A stretch of DNA of 64,000 bases. Source: Gnomoniopsis sp. IMI 355080. Its lineage: Eukaryota > Ascomycota > Sordariomycetes > Diaporthales > Gnomoniaceae. Position 1 is the stretch's first letter. Every line of letters starts with the position of its first letter. The notes below the pieces were generated by a model. The model searched no databases, was not told where the DNA came from, and saw only the letters and a list, made by a program, of their open reading frames with translations. The translations under genes and the position numbers were made by a program. Below, piece by piece: positions 1 through 11,963 of this stretch. The stretch lies in the NCBI GenBank assembly GCA_027946555.1, contig JAPEVC010000106.1, forward strand, positions 1 through 64,000. The letters run 5' to 3'.

Positions 1-2840
1 CCCCCCCCGGTTCTAGCCCCCTGGGAATGGGAACCCAAGTGCTGGACAAGGTGACTTGAAGAGTCCCAAAAGCCTCGGTCCGGGTCGCATCACAATCGGA
101 ATTCTCAGGATCCAAGGGCAGCATTGCCCGCAGGGCTATTTCCAGTTCCTGGTACGAAAGCGTTCATAGGTGGTCTCGTAGCACTTAGCCCGGGTCCCTG
201 GCCGCTGGCCGCTAGGTACTGTACCTCCGTACTAGTACCTGAGACCCTCTCGAATGAGGAGTGCCGCAACCCGGCTCACCCCGCATTCGATCCACTCCGC
301 GCTGCAGAGCTTGCTGCTTCTGGAACACTTCTCCATTTTTTCGACTGTTCACTCTGTTCCGAACTGTCGGGCTTCCCGTGATCATGAACTAGGCGCGGCT
401 CTTCTGACAACGACATCTCGTCAGGAAAAGTCTGGTGTGTACCTGTGTCAGCCACCGCTGGGTGGTCTGTGGAAGGGCGTGAAGTAAATCATACTCCCGA
501 TTAGCACGAGGTCACGCGACCTGGCCGCAACCTGTCTCAGACGCAAATAGCATGCGGCTTGCTCTGGGGCGGGCCGCAACCGTCGCATTCTGGAGCCAGG
601 CAATGCAAATGCACATGCAGATGCAGGTTGCTCAGCCCAGCCCCGTCCCCAGCCAGGCTCGGAATATTGCGGCACTTATCAGCTGCAGCAACGCCGTTGT
701 CCAGATGGCCGTCAGTGGCCGGTGCCTCTACTGCACTCGCGATCCTGAAATCGGCCCATTGCTCCGATTCCCCCGGATCTCATCGCCGGGGCTCCATATT
801 CACGCCATCAGCAGGCCTTATAATCGTATGTTTTCCCCTCAACTTTCTCCAGACTTTTCCATCATCTTTTCCACATTTTCCCACTGCTTCCCCAGATGGA
901 GAGCAGTGCCCTGCGCAAGTCTCGCCATTTACCCCGGATAAACTTTCATGCCCCCGGCTTCCATCGAACGAAACTCTAAAGCAAGCACTCGCTATCCGCG
1001 GATGATCGTCTGTCTCGTGTGCGAAATGCCACTCGGTGCCACGAGCCATATGGACCGACGGACGCGCTCACCCCAGGGCGACTCTGCTTTTCGATTCTCA
1101 GCTCTCGGCAACACGAAAACCCAGCCAAAGGTGCCCATGCGTCTTTCCCGGGTAGACGCTCCGACCCAGGTTCGCGTTTCGAGGTCCAAAGGGGGGTCAC
1201 GGTTGCTGGTGGGTGTGCGCGCGGATCCGGATTGCAGCCTACGCAGTATTGCAAATTCAATGGGTTGACTGCCACCCAGGACCCACCCACCGTCCAAAGA
1301 GAGCCCACTTGGGTACTGAAATACTATTGCCCCTGATGACGCACGCACCAAGTCCATTCACCGCCTGCGCCACGAGCAGAGGCGCACCAATGTCATCGTG
1401 ACGCGAAAATCTCCGACTTTTGATGAGTTTGGGTGTTCATTTTCTGGGTCGGCTTCGCCCTGAAGTATTCTGAGTCGTGGCCGCAGTGGCCCATGCGAAA
1501 TGCAAAGGAAGTTCACGATGGATGAACGCGGTGCAGAAAACACAATTCTTTCACGCACCTTGCTGAATGACCAGGTATTGGATCGACCACGCCCTGAAGT
1601 AGGCGGTCGCGATGGCGGTCCAGGAGAGATGTGGCGCATCTTCGCTTATCGGGAATCTGCTGGCCAGTGTCAGGCAGTCTATGAGTCTGAGGGCGGGGTA
1701 TCGAAAGCTGCAAGCAAGCTGTTGGGGGAACTAGATTGACCCAAGTGGTGCTGGGGCGGAAGTTCTGCAAGATCGAAGAGGCCCAAGGAAAGTAAGAGGA
1801 CAAGTGTCTGCTGTCTGACGGCAATGTGGTTGTGTCAGGTCCTGCCTCTTCAATTGCATTGCAGAGCTTGCCCGGTAAAGTGGAGGGCTGTATCAGCGTC
1901 TTGTGGAAGCCCAGACTCCCAAGGCTGCTGCTGATTCAGACCTGCCTGCAGCCTCTGGCGACACAACCGCGCGCTAGCGATAAGCCACGATAAGCCTCAG
2001 GGTCCCTGAAATGGGTGCCCCCACCTCTTTGATAACTCTCTTATTGGTCTTCGCGCTCAGAAGCGCGAATGCTGGAACGTTCCAAACGTTATGAAATGCC
2101 GCAAAGGTCTTGGAAAAGATCGTACGAAATGTAGGAGAGGCTGGAAGCTCAAAGCTTGGCAAGTGACATTGACAGCCAAGATCCGCAACCTTATTCCTAG
2201 GCAGGGTGTGCAATGGAAAAGGGATTGGTCATGATACCTAGGTACTTCAGTAAGTATCGCTCTCAAGGCTTGACGGGAGACCGCACTTCGGTACAGGTTT
2301 GAGGGAAGTGGAAAAGGCATGAATATTGCTCGAGTTGTATGCTTGCCGTGGTCGCTCAGTTTTGTGCAGCGACAAATACCATGCGTGCTGATTGGCCGCT
2401 TCAAGACAGCTGGGTTTAACAACATTTTTTGGTGTATCTTGTTGTTAATGATCCGCAAGAGTCCATCGATGCCATCTCCATATCAAAGACCTGGGAGGAG
2501 TCCAGGGCTATAACTAATCTCATGATGCCACCATGGAAGATTCTGGCTCGTTAGGCTGTGATTGGGAGAAGGGGAGCACTCACAACCGAGTTCGGTACTG
2601 CGGTTTAGTGAAAGCTGTCATACTTTCTTGGCACAAGATACTTGAAGTAGAAAGTCTGTCCGTCCTGTATGGACAAGGCCAATAAGGTGGGAGAATCGCT
2701 CCGAGAGGCGAGATGATACAGACGAAGACAATGGAGTCATAGATTGCCTACACTGGACAGTATACTGCATTTCCATTGACAAGCGATGACAACCTTAGTT
2801 ATCAAGCTAGGCCACTACGTGACAAATTCAATATAACAGT
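1..2840. other. Long stretch without a recognisable gene
   Basis: Only short reading frames occur on either strand, none with a recognisable domain, signal peptide or splice-consistent extension. The sequence opens with a run of eight C. One copy of the TACCTAGGTA palindrome lies at 2235-2244. It probably holds the 3' region of the gene at 2841 and noncoding DNA. A gene with very short exons cannot be excluded by eye. Confidence 0.5.
2235..2244. repeat. TACCTAGGTA palindrome, copy 1
   Basis: Exact 10-bp self-complementary motif, about 600 bp beyond the stop codon of the Zn2Cys6 gene. It is one of nine exact copies in the window. Confidence 0.8.
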
Positions 2841-4421
2841 TCATATTATCAAGCAATGTTGCTTCAAGCCCCTCAACTCTTGCAACCAATTCGGACCTGT
2901 AGATATCTCATCTCTCGCCCTTCGATCCCGGGCCGTCCACACATCCTGCATCATACCGATCGCCGATTCAATGTAACCCCATGGGCATATCCACGGGGTG
3001 GAGGACCAGACCCTTTGCATCCGTAGCAAACACCATTGTCTGCTAACGGCGTCCTTTGCCTGTGCCCCCGCCAAGAAGGTCGGCCATATGACTCCCTTTG
3101 CAAGCGCATGGTCGATAGGTATGGCCGAAAGATGACCAAAAAGCTCAAGTACGAGAGAGTCGAGCAAATTGGAGCCGTCGAACTGCATCGATACGTCGGG
3201 AACAACAAGAACCACATACAGACAAGTAGCAGCTCGATGAGCGCAAGCCATGGAGACGCGGGTTTCCAGATCGTCGGTTGGGGGCAGACCTTCCAAACTT
3301 CGAACCCACGCCTCAACGTCGTAGCTTCGCAGCTGGTTCACAAGCGATTCGGCCTCTGTCACGTGTTGGACCGAGATCTTACAGGCCCTTGCAAGGAGGC
3401 CAAGAACAACCGGCGGGCAACAGTGATAGCTATAGACTGCCGCCTTTTGGAGAGTGGAGGCAAGATCTATGGCTTGAAATGCACCCATGGCTTTGCCCTC
3501 CACGTCCCCCAAGGCCGACCCAAATATGTGGTACGCAAGACAGTCCGCAACGACGACGTCAGCCAGTTGCGCAAGAAAAGGGGGAATGTCACCCTCCAAA
3601 CTTTGAAGAGAAGTGACCAAGTTTCCCGCCGCTTCCATATGTGGCATCCACGAGCCATGCCCTGAATCAATTAGATCAAAGTTGATGAAGAATACCACCG
3701 CAATCATTACGATTGCCCGTTGGCTGGCCATACCCAGATTAGCCAAGGCGTGGCGCAGGAGACGATATGCCCTGCCCCTGGCCACAAGAGCATCAGCAAG
3801 CTCCTGGTCGGCGGGATTTCCACGAGAGCGGCGGAGTGTGGCCATGTGGATGGCCGAAGTCGCGAGAATGATTTCCCGCAGAAAATCATACTCGGCTGTC
3901 AAGGCGACAGTCGAACGGAAAGGATTGTTGTAAGCGTTCTGATCGAAGGATACTAGATCTTGACATACGACTGTGGTAACTATATCGTGGATCGTTAGAA
4001 ATCTGTACCTAATCGACGACAAAGCTACGTACTGAGGCTTACAGTGATTTAGGTAGAGTTTCTTCCTGTAGCCAAGGTCCTGCAACAGGGGGTCGACTAG
4101 GCTGGACTTCACCGACCAGTCTTGGATAATACACGAAGTTGTTAAACGCCCAACCCGGTTTCTCTGCGAAAGGCCATTTCGAGTCTCGTCATACAACATG
4201 CGAGATTCTGGGCAAACAACCTGTCCCTGGGACTCTCTTTCAACAACCACAGTATTCGCCCATCGGAACAAGGTGCCGTAGCCTAGACACGCCTCTCCTC
4301 GGCTACTACACTTGTGGCAGCCAGGAACAGACCTATCACACCTCAACCTTGATCGCCGACAGTTGTGGCAAGGCTTGGATGTATGATTGATCGTTGGCCT
4401 TGCCGTGCTCAATAGGCTCAT
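2841..4421 (-). CDS. Zn2Cys6 transcription factor (fungal-specific TF domain)
   Basis: Single-exon gene of 526 residues starting at an ATG (4419-4421). Residues 18-45 form a binuclear zinc cluster with spacing CX2CX6CX6CX2CX6C (Cys18, 21, 28, 35, 38, 45) and a basic stretch RRSRLR between the second and third Cys. The rest is alpha-helical and looks like the fungal-specific transcription factor middle region (PF11951-like; family placement by appearance only). It is expected to act in the nucleus as a DNA-binding regulator. It is divergent from the MFS transporter at 5055 with about 630 bp between the starts, a common arrangement for a pathway regulator and its transporter, so it may control the 3-14 kb cluster (inference). 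No intron is needed to keep the frame open. Confidence 0.92.
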   Translation of the reverse strand: MSLLSTARPTINHTSKPCHNCRRSRLRCDRSVPGCHKCSSRGEACLGYGTLFRWANTVVVERESQGQVVCPESRMLYDETRNGLSQRNRVGRLTTSCIIQDWSVKSSLVDPLLQDLGYRKKLYLNHCKPQYVALSSIRYRFLTIHDIVTTVVCQDLVSFDQNAYNNPFRSTVALTAEYDFLREIILATSAIHMATLRRSRGNPADQELADALVARGRAYRLLRHALANLGMASQRAIVMIAVVFFINFDLIDSGHGSWMPHMEAAGNLVTSLQSLEGDIPPFLAQLADVVVADCLAYHIFGSALGDVEGKAMGAFQAIDLASTLQKAAVYSYHCCPPVVLGLLARACKISVQHVTEAESLVNQLRSYDVEAWVRSLEGLPPTDDLETRVSMACAHRAATCLYVVLVVPDVSMQFDGSNLLDSLVLELFGHLSAIPIDHALAKGVIWPTFLAGAQAKDAVSRQWCLLRMQRVWSSTPWICPWGYIESAIGMMQDVWTARDRRARDEISTGPNWLQELRGLKQHCLII

Positions 4422-5054
4422 GCTTCGACTCGACCAGATTACAACTCACGGCGTTGGTACAGGATTTGGGATGAGGTTTACGGCATATTGAGTGACCGAG
4501 TAGTGAACGGTGAGCTGAACGTCATCATCTGATAGAGATTCTGGCAACGGTGGGCGCCTGCGACATGTCGCCCTCGCCTGGAGATGGAGACTAGTGAGGC
4601 GTGTTGCTGGGAAGCCGTCCTGGGATCTTTGTCAGCATGTCGTCGCCCAGCTTCTGTCTAATCCCAAAGAGGATGCCAAGATACAAGTCGTGCATAAGTC
4701 TCCGCCAAGATCCCTGTTGTCGGAACTTGCCCCTGTCAAAATTGTCCCTGGCCACTTACCGAATGTGGAAACAAAGCGACAACTCATACATCGAGATTTC
4801 ATCATGGGCAATTATTCTTACAAACCTTGTCAGAAATGCAAAATAAATGGCATTCACTGTCTGCAGTTTCTTATTCTATGAAATGCCGTCGAATTTACTA
4901 GTTCTGCCTGTGCTATATCGACAAGTCGAACGTCAACATCCGCCATGAGTGTATAAGAGAAACGCGCCGTTCTCTCGTTCGCAGAATTCAAGGCAATCAG
5001 ATTGCTGTCGAATATCAACCACTCAGCAGCTCCTGTTAATTGCACCGGATCAAC
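4422..5054. promoter_or_regulatory. Divergent intergenic region, Zn2Cys6 regulator / MFS transporter
   Basis: 633 bp between two divergent starts, so it should carry both promoters. I see no clear TATA box. An in-frame upstream ATG at 5040 precedes the preferred transporter start at 5055. A short open frame at 4594-4881 includes a C-x2-C-x6-C pattern, but it has no second half of a zinc cluster and I do not call it a gene. Confidence 0.5.
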
Positions 5055-6732
5055 ATGTCTTCAATCGATGATGTTGACAACTCAACATCATTCCCATCGC
5101 CTCCAGATGCATCAAGATTTCAAAACTTGGATCTGGAGCGATTAGGACGGCAAAGGCCAGATGGGTTCTCGTCGACCACAGCCGAAGTCTTTTTCTGCTT
5201 TTCGATGCTCGTTTCGATGCTCATGTCTGTGAGTCGCCGATTTGTTGATCCTTCCTGACCAATCAAATTAAGCTCAACCTCAGGAATTTTACGTCTCCGG
5301 TTTCTTCATCGTCCTCCCAACCATCTCAGTTGAACTAGATATTCCCAAAGCGTCTCAGATCTGGCCCTCCAGCGTCTTCTCACTGGTTGTCGGCGCACTT
5401 CTCCTTCCCCTCGGCCGTCTTGCCGACACATATGGCGGCTTTCTGGTATTCAATTTCGGCCTCATATGGTTCTTTATATGGACTCTCGTGGCAGGATTCA
5501 GCAAAAATTACACGATGCTCATCGCTGCCCGAGCTTTGCAAGGTCTCGGACCTGCCGCTTTTTTGCCCACAGGAATAATGATCCTTGGCAAGATATACCG
5601 TCCGGGCCCCCGGAAGAATCTCATATTCAGCCTCTACGGTGCCTTTGCTCCGCTTGGGTTTTTTCTCGGCGTCATTGTTGGTGGCGCCACTGCTCAATAC
5701 CTTTCGTGGAGATGGTATTTCTGGCTAGGATCTATTGCCATCGGTCTGATTGCCGTGGCTTCCCTGTTCAGTATCCCTACGGAGAATTCCCGAAACAGAG
5801 ATGTCAAAATGGACTACTGGGGCGTGGCCACAATTGTGCCAGCCTTGGTACTAATCGTGTTCGCTGTCACAGACGGTGCTCATGCACCAAAAGGTTGGGC
5901 TACTAATTATATCATCGTCACCTTTGTTCTGGGTGTCATACTGCTCGGCATATCTGTCTACGTGGAAGGCTGGGTGTCTTCGAACCCTCTACTTCCGGGG
6001 AGTCTCTTCAAGCCGAAGCATATGAAGACCTTGATTGTGTCTCTGACCTTTGCATATGGCACTTTCGGTATTTTCATGTACTATGCTAGCTTCTAGTACG
6101 TACATCTCTGTTCGCATTTCCAAAAGCAATGGACTAACCTGTCCTTCAGTCTCACGGACGTAATGGGATACAGTGCCATCCAAACAGCTCTCTCCTTCAT
6201 ACCAATGGCGGCAGGAGGAGTAATACTCGCCACAGTGGGCGGGTTCACTCTGCATCTTCTGCCCGGCCGTTTACTACTTATTTTCTCCGGAATGGGATTT
6301 GTAGCCTGCGTCCTGCTTTTCGCTCTAATTCCAGAGGGAGGATCATACTGGGCGTATGTTCTGCCGGCAATGATCGGCTCCACCATCGGCATCGATATCA
6401 CTTACAACGCGACGAGCATCTTCATCACAACCAACATTCCTCACAAGCACCAGGGCGCAGCTGGTGCCCTCATCAATAGCTTGTTGTTCTTACCCATCAG
6501 TCTCTTCCTGGGACTGGCTGATGTTGTCTCGGCTAGCTATGAGTCGCAAGGTGCACGTGGTAGTTATAAGGCGGCTCTGTGGTTCGGTACTGGGTGCGCT
6601 ATCTTGACATTGCTGTTATTCTGCCTTATTGATACTGGTAAGGCAGAAAGCCAGCTTAGAATTGAGGAAAAAGAGGCAGTCTCTCAGGCCCAAGTTACAC
6701 AGCAGGATCGGCAGCAAACTCCGGCGATATAG
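5055..6732 (+). CDS. MFS multidrug/toxin-type transporter (DHA family)
   Basis: Three exons: 5055-5228, 5284-6095 and 6150-6732, with introns gtgagt...cag (55 nt) and gtacgt...cag (54 nt); phases agree and give 522 residues. The soluble N-terminus (about 45 residues) is followed by a series of hydrophobic helices. Residues 102-110, GRLADTYGG, match MFS motif A (GxLaDrxGrk) in the loop between helices 2 and 3, and an RALQGLGPA segment resembles motif B. The fold and length fit the drug:H+ antiporter DHA2 group (14 TM) or a closely related 12-TM form; I cannot count helices exactly. It is expected in the plasma membrane. The gene faces away from the Zn2Cys6 regulator and sits in a cluster with CoA-transferase and AtuA-like enzymes, so substrate import or export for that pathway is possible (inference). 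An in-frame ATG at 5040 would add five residues. Confidence 0.9.
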
Positions 6733-8440
6733 AACGTGGCTTCTGAGAAATCTGAAGCTGTCACGGCCTCAAGGCTTCATAGATTTCAAAAGTAGCACTT
6801 TGTCGCCTGAATAGTAGATGTTTGCCATTATATGACCCCTTCCAGATGGTTTTCTCGGTCATTGATCATGATAATTTGAGGTAAGTGCCCCTGATCTTGT
6901 GATCTCGCCCAAAGTCAGAGAGCATCTTCTATGGCACATGCTGGTGCCTGAGAAAAGCGTCTGGGTGGTGCTAGACCAACATTTAGTTGTGGACGCACTT
7001 AGTTCTGACATACAAAATCTCTATAAATCTAGCCACAAACAGGAACATTCTATAACAGTATACGTTGCCGCCAGTATTTGAAGGTCTAGGACTCTAAACA
7101 CCTAGCTCAGCGGGCATGGCTCACTTACACGTACAACCAAGTCACAGCCAGATACGAAGCGTAGAAGAGTACATGAAAATCAACAACACTAATTGCCGTC
7201 TAAAGAATGGTCTTCGCGCCAATTATGATTGCTTTTCATACCAGTCAGTCTTGGTGGTGTTATGTCCCGTCAGTTGCCACCTGATACCTATTGAGATGCG
7301 TTATGGGCTTTGGGAAGTCTCGTTAAAGAGATGCTACGGATTCTTTTGTGACTTATGAGGTCCGCTATTCAGGTTCATAGTTTTCATTTGTTTATGTTTA
7401 AAAACTCTCATTCCAAAAGGTAACCAGATCAGACTGGTGTCGTATACACCCCACCCTCACTGGCCTGAGTTCAGAGTTGAGATTGCGTCAACACAAGTCG
7501 CTGGTTCAGGCGACATGCAACTGTTCCAGCCACCTTCGTAAGAAAAGAAATATAGGTATAACGGACAAAAGAAATCCTTCCCAATACTGATCAGTATGGT
7601 GACTACGCACCAGAGAATGATCTGCACCAATTCCCAGGAAAGGCGAGGACAGACTTCCCTTCCTGGCGATCTTGGTGATCGAGCGCAACTTTTACGACTC
7701 CTCTGGGCCATTTGTGCACAAAGAGGTCGTGCGCACGACTAAAAATTATGGCGGCGTCAATGTCGACAGCAAGGTAAGTAGGGTTCTACCCGCACCATAT
7801 GTTTATTTCGAACGAGTCAATGCTCTGCGTGCGTGCAGTACATGCGTTGACTCTTATTAATTCAGTGGGAGAATGGTCAGCACACCACGAGCAACGCTAC
7901 TACAATGGCTATCTTGGAATGGGGTACACCTAATTAGGGAGATTTGTTTGGAACATTTTATTCAAAGATGAAAAGGTACCTCTTTTGCTGAGGAATATCA
8001 TACCTGAAATCTTCTGGGCGCTCTGGCTGATATTCCGCTCGAGGCACCACACATTTTATCCATTTTGGACCGGTATTGCTTATATACCTAGGTAAGGGAG
8101 GTTGAAGATCCTGGTCACCTAGACAAGGAAAGTTATTCCTGGGCCACGTTTTATAAGCAAATGGGCCTACTTTCTAATTTAGTATGGAATACATGCTTGT
8201 TTCGGAATTAAGTAAAGACGGCACGAATCTCATGACATTACAAAGGGAGCCACTGTATCACAGGTTACCAGACCGAGAAGGGACACACTACATACTTGTG
8301 GCAGGAAAGCAGATGTCCGCCAATGGGATCTTGCCTTCCGAGACGCCAGTGTCGTTCTCTTGCAGTGGTCAGGTTACGTACAGACTCGTGTGCATCAAGA
8401 ATCTTTTCGAAAGTCGCCATTGTTCATTCCAAAGCAGGGC
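6733..8440. other. Intergenic, no gene recognised
   Basis: About 1.7 kb between the ends of the convergent transporter and CoA-transferase genes. Only short frames of random character are present. One TACCTAGGTA palindrome lies at 8085-8094. For two convergent genes the gap is long, so a lost or noncoding gene is possible, but nothing supports one. Confidence 0.5.
8085..8094. repeat. TACCTAGGTA palindrome, copy 2
   Basis: Exact copy, between the convergent transporter and CoA-transferase genes. Confidence 0.8.
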
Positions 8441-10369
8441 TCAAGCGACTACCTCAATGCTCAGGTCTGACGGCCACCTCGGCTGATCAACACCATTCGT
8501 CCTCGTTCCTATAGAATAACCGGGTTCGACCTCACCGCCCGGGAACCGCAGGACCGGTGCCACGGTCTGAATCTCCTTTCCGACAGTCTTCACTTGATAA
8601 CGTGTAAAAAACTCGGGCCTGAACATCCGATCGGCACTGTGCTTTTTGATCATGCCAATGGTCCGAGGAAGAGTATAAGCCATGTGGTGGTAATGACGGA
8701 ATACGGGAGACCCGTTGCGCTGCCATAATTCCTGCCAAACACTGCCTGGATAGACACCGCAGCTATTGACAAGCCATTGGGAGTAATAGTTGAGGGCGAT
8801 ATTGACGGTGAAAGATCCACCTTGCTCAGAGCGGCGAATGAGTGCTGAGAGGATACCGGCTACACCCGCAACGCCAGTGCTGCAAATTCGTTGTCAGAAT
8901 TGCCTCTAAAAAAAGATACATTTGGAGGAGGTTGGGGGGGGGGGCGGTTACCAGTAGTCAGAGTTCGGAAAGACAGGTGTCACAGGCTCGTCATTACCCA
9001 TTGCCCTGCCGAACTCGTATGAGACACCACAGTTCTTATTTGGTTGTCAGCCTTTGATCTCTTCTTTACCTGGTATTGATCACTTAGAGTGAAACTTACT
9101 GCATCACTTATCTGCTGCCATCCACTCCTCCCCATCCACGGTCCCTTCCATCCGTAGCAGTTCTCACCACAGTAGATGATGCCCCTACCGCGCTCTCGAC
9201 ACATCGCAATAACATCCTTCTCACCGAAGCCATACTTTTCCAACACGCCCGGACGGTAACCTTGCACAAACACGTCCGCCTCTAGCACTAACTCGCGCAG
9301 AGTCGCCCGGTCGGCTTCGGAGCGCAAGTCGAGATACGCGTTCCACTTTCCATGGTTCAGATCTGGGTGCAGCACGGACATGTCACACAAGTGCGGTGCG
9401 GTCACGCGCATCACGCTTGCGCCCAATTCTGCTAATCCCCGAGAGACGGCGGGCCCGGCGATGACTCGTGTGAGATCAACAACCTTGAGACCAGCGAGTG
9501 GCCGCCGAGGTGATTCATCGGTGCCAGGGATTGACGGCCACCATCCGGGAGCTTGTTCGGGGTCGGGGTGGTCCTGGATTTCAAACAGACTGATATCTGC
9601 GTTGGCTTTTCCGTGTTCAGTCTTTCGGAACTCATCCTTTGTCCAGCATATTGTGCCGGCCTGGCGATTCGTGTCTGCAATATCCTGGAGCTCTTCGGCT
9701 GTGTACTTTAGCGCAGTTTTTTGAAATGGTTCGAAAACTTCGTCCATGTTGGTGATGGGCATATCGGGAGGTAGATGCAGGGCTTCAAGGATAGGATCAG
9801 GGTTCATGGAGCCATGGATGTGAAAGAAGCGGTCGTCTTTGGTCCGGTAAATGCTTGTCACAGCGTTTCGGTACAGAGACGATTGGGATTTGTGGATGTC
9901 GAAGTCGGGAAAGTGCTTATAAAATTTCTCGCGGAGAACGGGATCCGTAGATGCTCCGCCGTTGAGGGCTTCGCCCTCAGGATCAAGAACCCATATCAGG
10001 GCAGACATTATGAAGAGTGAGGCATGGTCGCTGGCATCCACTGGTCAGCCAATAGTGTCGGCTGTAAGAGCAAGAAGTCCTTCCATACGTGTTGATGTGC
10101 ACCTTCACCGGATCAAGGTTGTATTTCTTTTTGAGGAGAACATTGAGAACCGTGGCTTCGAGGCCTTTCAATGAAGATATGCTTTCCGCAAAGCGCCAAT
10201 TAATCGGTATGCTGGGTGTGGCGCTGCCGTCGAATGAGATCGTGCGGCTTGCTTCAAGAGCGCCAGGAGGTAAATGCTTCTCAACCAACGGGTTCCGCAG
10301 AATTCCATCATATAGAAGCTGCCTTGCTTCTTCGGGAACTGAGTATTGTTCTGTGCCAACGGACCCCAT
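8441..10369 (-). CDS. Class III CoA-transferase (CaiB/BaiF family), double-domain fungal form
   Basis: Four exons on the minus strand: 10369-10089, 10030-9100, 9034-8952 and 8879-8441, with introns of 58, 65 and 72 nt. Phases agree and give 577 residues. The family moves CoA between carboxylic acids (for example carnitine- or bile-acid-type substrates). The central part has the family signature GLKVVDLTRVIAGP followed by a segment ending YGFGEKDVIA, and exon 3 encodes the conserved block around EFGRAMGNDEPVTP. The N-terminal half (PINWRFAESISSLKGLEA, then a TDHASLF motif) looks like a second, diverged CaiB domain, as in other fungal members of about 580 residues. I prefer the ATG at 10369 because the protein then begins just before the conserved N-terminal segment; an in-frame ATG at 10639 would give 667 residues. 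It lies between the transporter and the bZIP gene and is probably cytosolic. The substrate is unknown. Confidence 0.88.
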
Positions 10370-10871
10370 GTTTTCGATCTTGTCCCGGATTTGTCTAGTG
10401 GTAGTCGGAAGGTGTTTGATATGCTCAAGTGAAAAGGCAGGCAAGAGGCACCTTTTTAAGTTTGATACAGGAATGCATTTGTCGGTGCATTTCAAGAGGA
10501 CCTCGGCCATTACTTCTCTTGCCCACCTCTCCTCCCATTCATGTATGGTTTCTGCATAACGTGGGGAAGTATTTGGTCCTTCGGAGGTCCACCGCTGATT
10601 CAGTGGTGGGTTGCGTTGCGCGAAGTGGCTTGCCGACATACTCCAACGACACAATACGGGAGTTTCAAGGTTAGTGAGTACACTAGGCGTGATCTCGTTA
10701 CGTCTTCTCTAGTGCAGAATATGTTTTTGTTTTGATTATGCGGTTATTGCCGATGGCAACTTTGACTCAGTCGACCTATTCAAGCACCCAGCTAGACCCG
10801 TTCCTTGCTAGCATAACGCTCGCTCTTAATTAAGGTAGTCAAGACGACTACAGATGCTCTGCTTATTTCTC

Positions 10872-11963
10872 TCAACATAGACGATACCGCATGGCATTCA
10901 TATTCAGACCTTGGCCTAGGGTGGGAAACTTCTGAAAAAAATCATCGGTTAGACCCCAACCATCCAAGCTTGTGAAAGTCGCGAAAAAGTCCGGCCGCAT
11001 CACAAGGGTCCCATCCTCCTTTGGTTCGAGGAAATTTTGGCCCCATGGCCATCGCAGCTTCACACAACACAGAAACATTCCCAACACGTCTTCTGGGCTG
11101 TACAAGTCCTCGTGTCGGATCATGTTAGCCCTAAGCTTTGGCCAGAAGACAAAGTCGATAAAGTACGAATGCGCTTTTTCCAACTGCTCCGACACAGGCA
11201 CCTGGAACTCCTGAAGACGTCCATAATTTTCAGGGCTTGGACCAAGCATCCATTTTATCAAATTGTAGATTAGCCAACCAGAAGCAAGTCGCTCGGGGTC
11301 GCGACACGGCCAGGCCCGTAGGGAGTGGTTGATGACATCGGCAAGAAAGTTGTTTTTGGAGCCGTAGAGCAAATCGATTGGCTGAGGTTGTTCCGGCGAG
11401 GCAAAGACCAGATCAGGTCTCCGTAGCCAGTTTTTGAACGCTTCGGTGACGACCAAGTCGGAGGTCGTATGTGCAGGAGTGTTGGTCCAGGGACACGATG
11501 CTGATCGAGGCGCTGGTGGCCTGGTTGGTAATGATGGGGGAGGACTTGAGGTATCGCTACCGGCCCACTGTGACCAGAATTCCAGATTCGAGCGTGATGT
11601 ATTTTGTACACCGCCAGTCTCCTTATTATCGCCGCTGACATGGAGATTTTGGAATGCGTCAATAGTAGACGGCGGTGTTTTCGGGCCCTGGGAGCCCGAA
11701 TGCTGTCCAATTATGCCTTGACGGGATCGCAAGTGTTTATTTTCTTGGCGGAGAAGTTCACACTCTTGACTTAGATGCAGCATTCTACTCTCCATGCGAG
11801 TAAGCTGCTCTTGCAGGGACCTGACTTGCTCATTGCGCTTGTCCCGCTGGTTCTGTTGAGCACGACGGTCACGGGCTCGCTTCTTCGCTAACGAGTCCGC
11901 TTGCTTGTCGGAAGACCCGGCCGCGTCGCGACCAGAGCGGTTGGACTTGGGTAGGGATTGCAT
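10872..11963 (-). CDS. bZIP transcription factor with DUF3425 domain
   Basis: Single-exon model of 363 residues from the ATG at 11963. The frame is open to 12002, but that end is a TTG and an in-frame stop lies just beyond, so either 11963 is the start or a short upstream exon exists. An N-terminal basic region (KKRARDRRAQQNQRDKR, about residues 26-42) runs into a leucine-zipper-like helix with heptad Leu/Met. The C-terminal half matches the DUF3425 pattern found after fungal bZIPs, including the block LRAWPCRDPERLASGWL and a later WPWGQNF. It should be a nuclear regulator. It is divergent from the AtuA-like gene (12401), with about 440 bp between the starts, and downstream of nothing else, which suggests a role as second local regulator (inference). 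Confidence 0.88.
   Translation of the reverse strand: MQSLPKSNRSGRDAAGSSDKQADSLAKKRARDRRAQQNQRDKRNEQVRSLQEQLTRMESRMLHLSQECELLRQENKHLRSRQGIIGQHSGSQGPKTPPSTIDAFQNLHVSGDNKETGGVQNTSRSNLEFWSQWAGSDTSSPPPSLPTRPPAPRSASCPWTNTPAHTTSDLVVTEAFKNWLRRPDLVFASPEQPQPIDLLYGSKNNFLADVINHSLRAWPCRDPERLASGWLIYNLIKWMLGPSPENYGRLQEFQVPVSEQLEKAHSYFIDFVFWPKLRANMIRHEDLYSPEDVLGMFLCCVKLRWPWGQNFLEPKEDGTLVMRPDFFATFTSLDGWGLTDDFFQKFPTLGQGLNMNAMRYRLC

Noticed and set aside
1..8. C-run at the window edge as a possible telomere or contig end
   Set aside because: There is no TTAGGG/CCCTAA repeat; homopolymer C runs also occur at other places in the window (for example near 26693).
4594..4881. Short plus frame with a C-x2-C-x6-C pattern near its end
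   Set aside because: Only half of a Zn2Cys6 cluster is present, it lies in a divergent promoter region, and there is no continuation by splicing.
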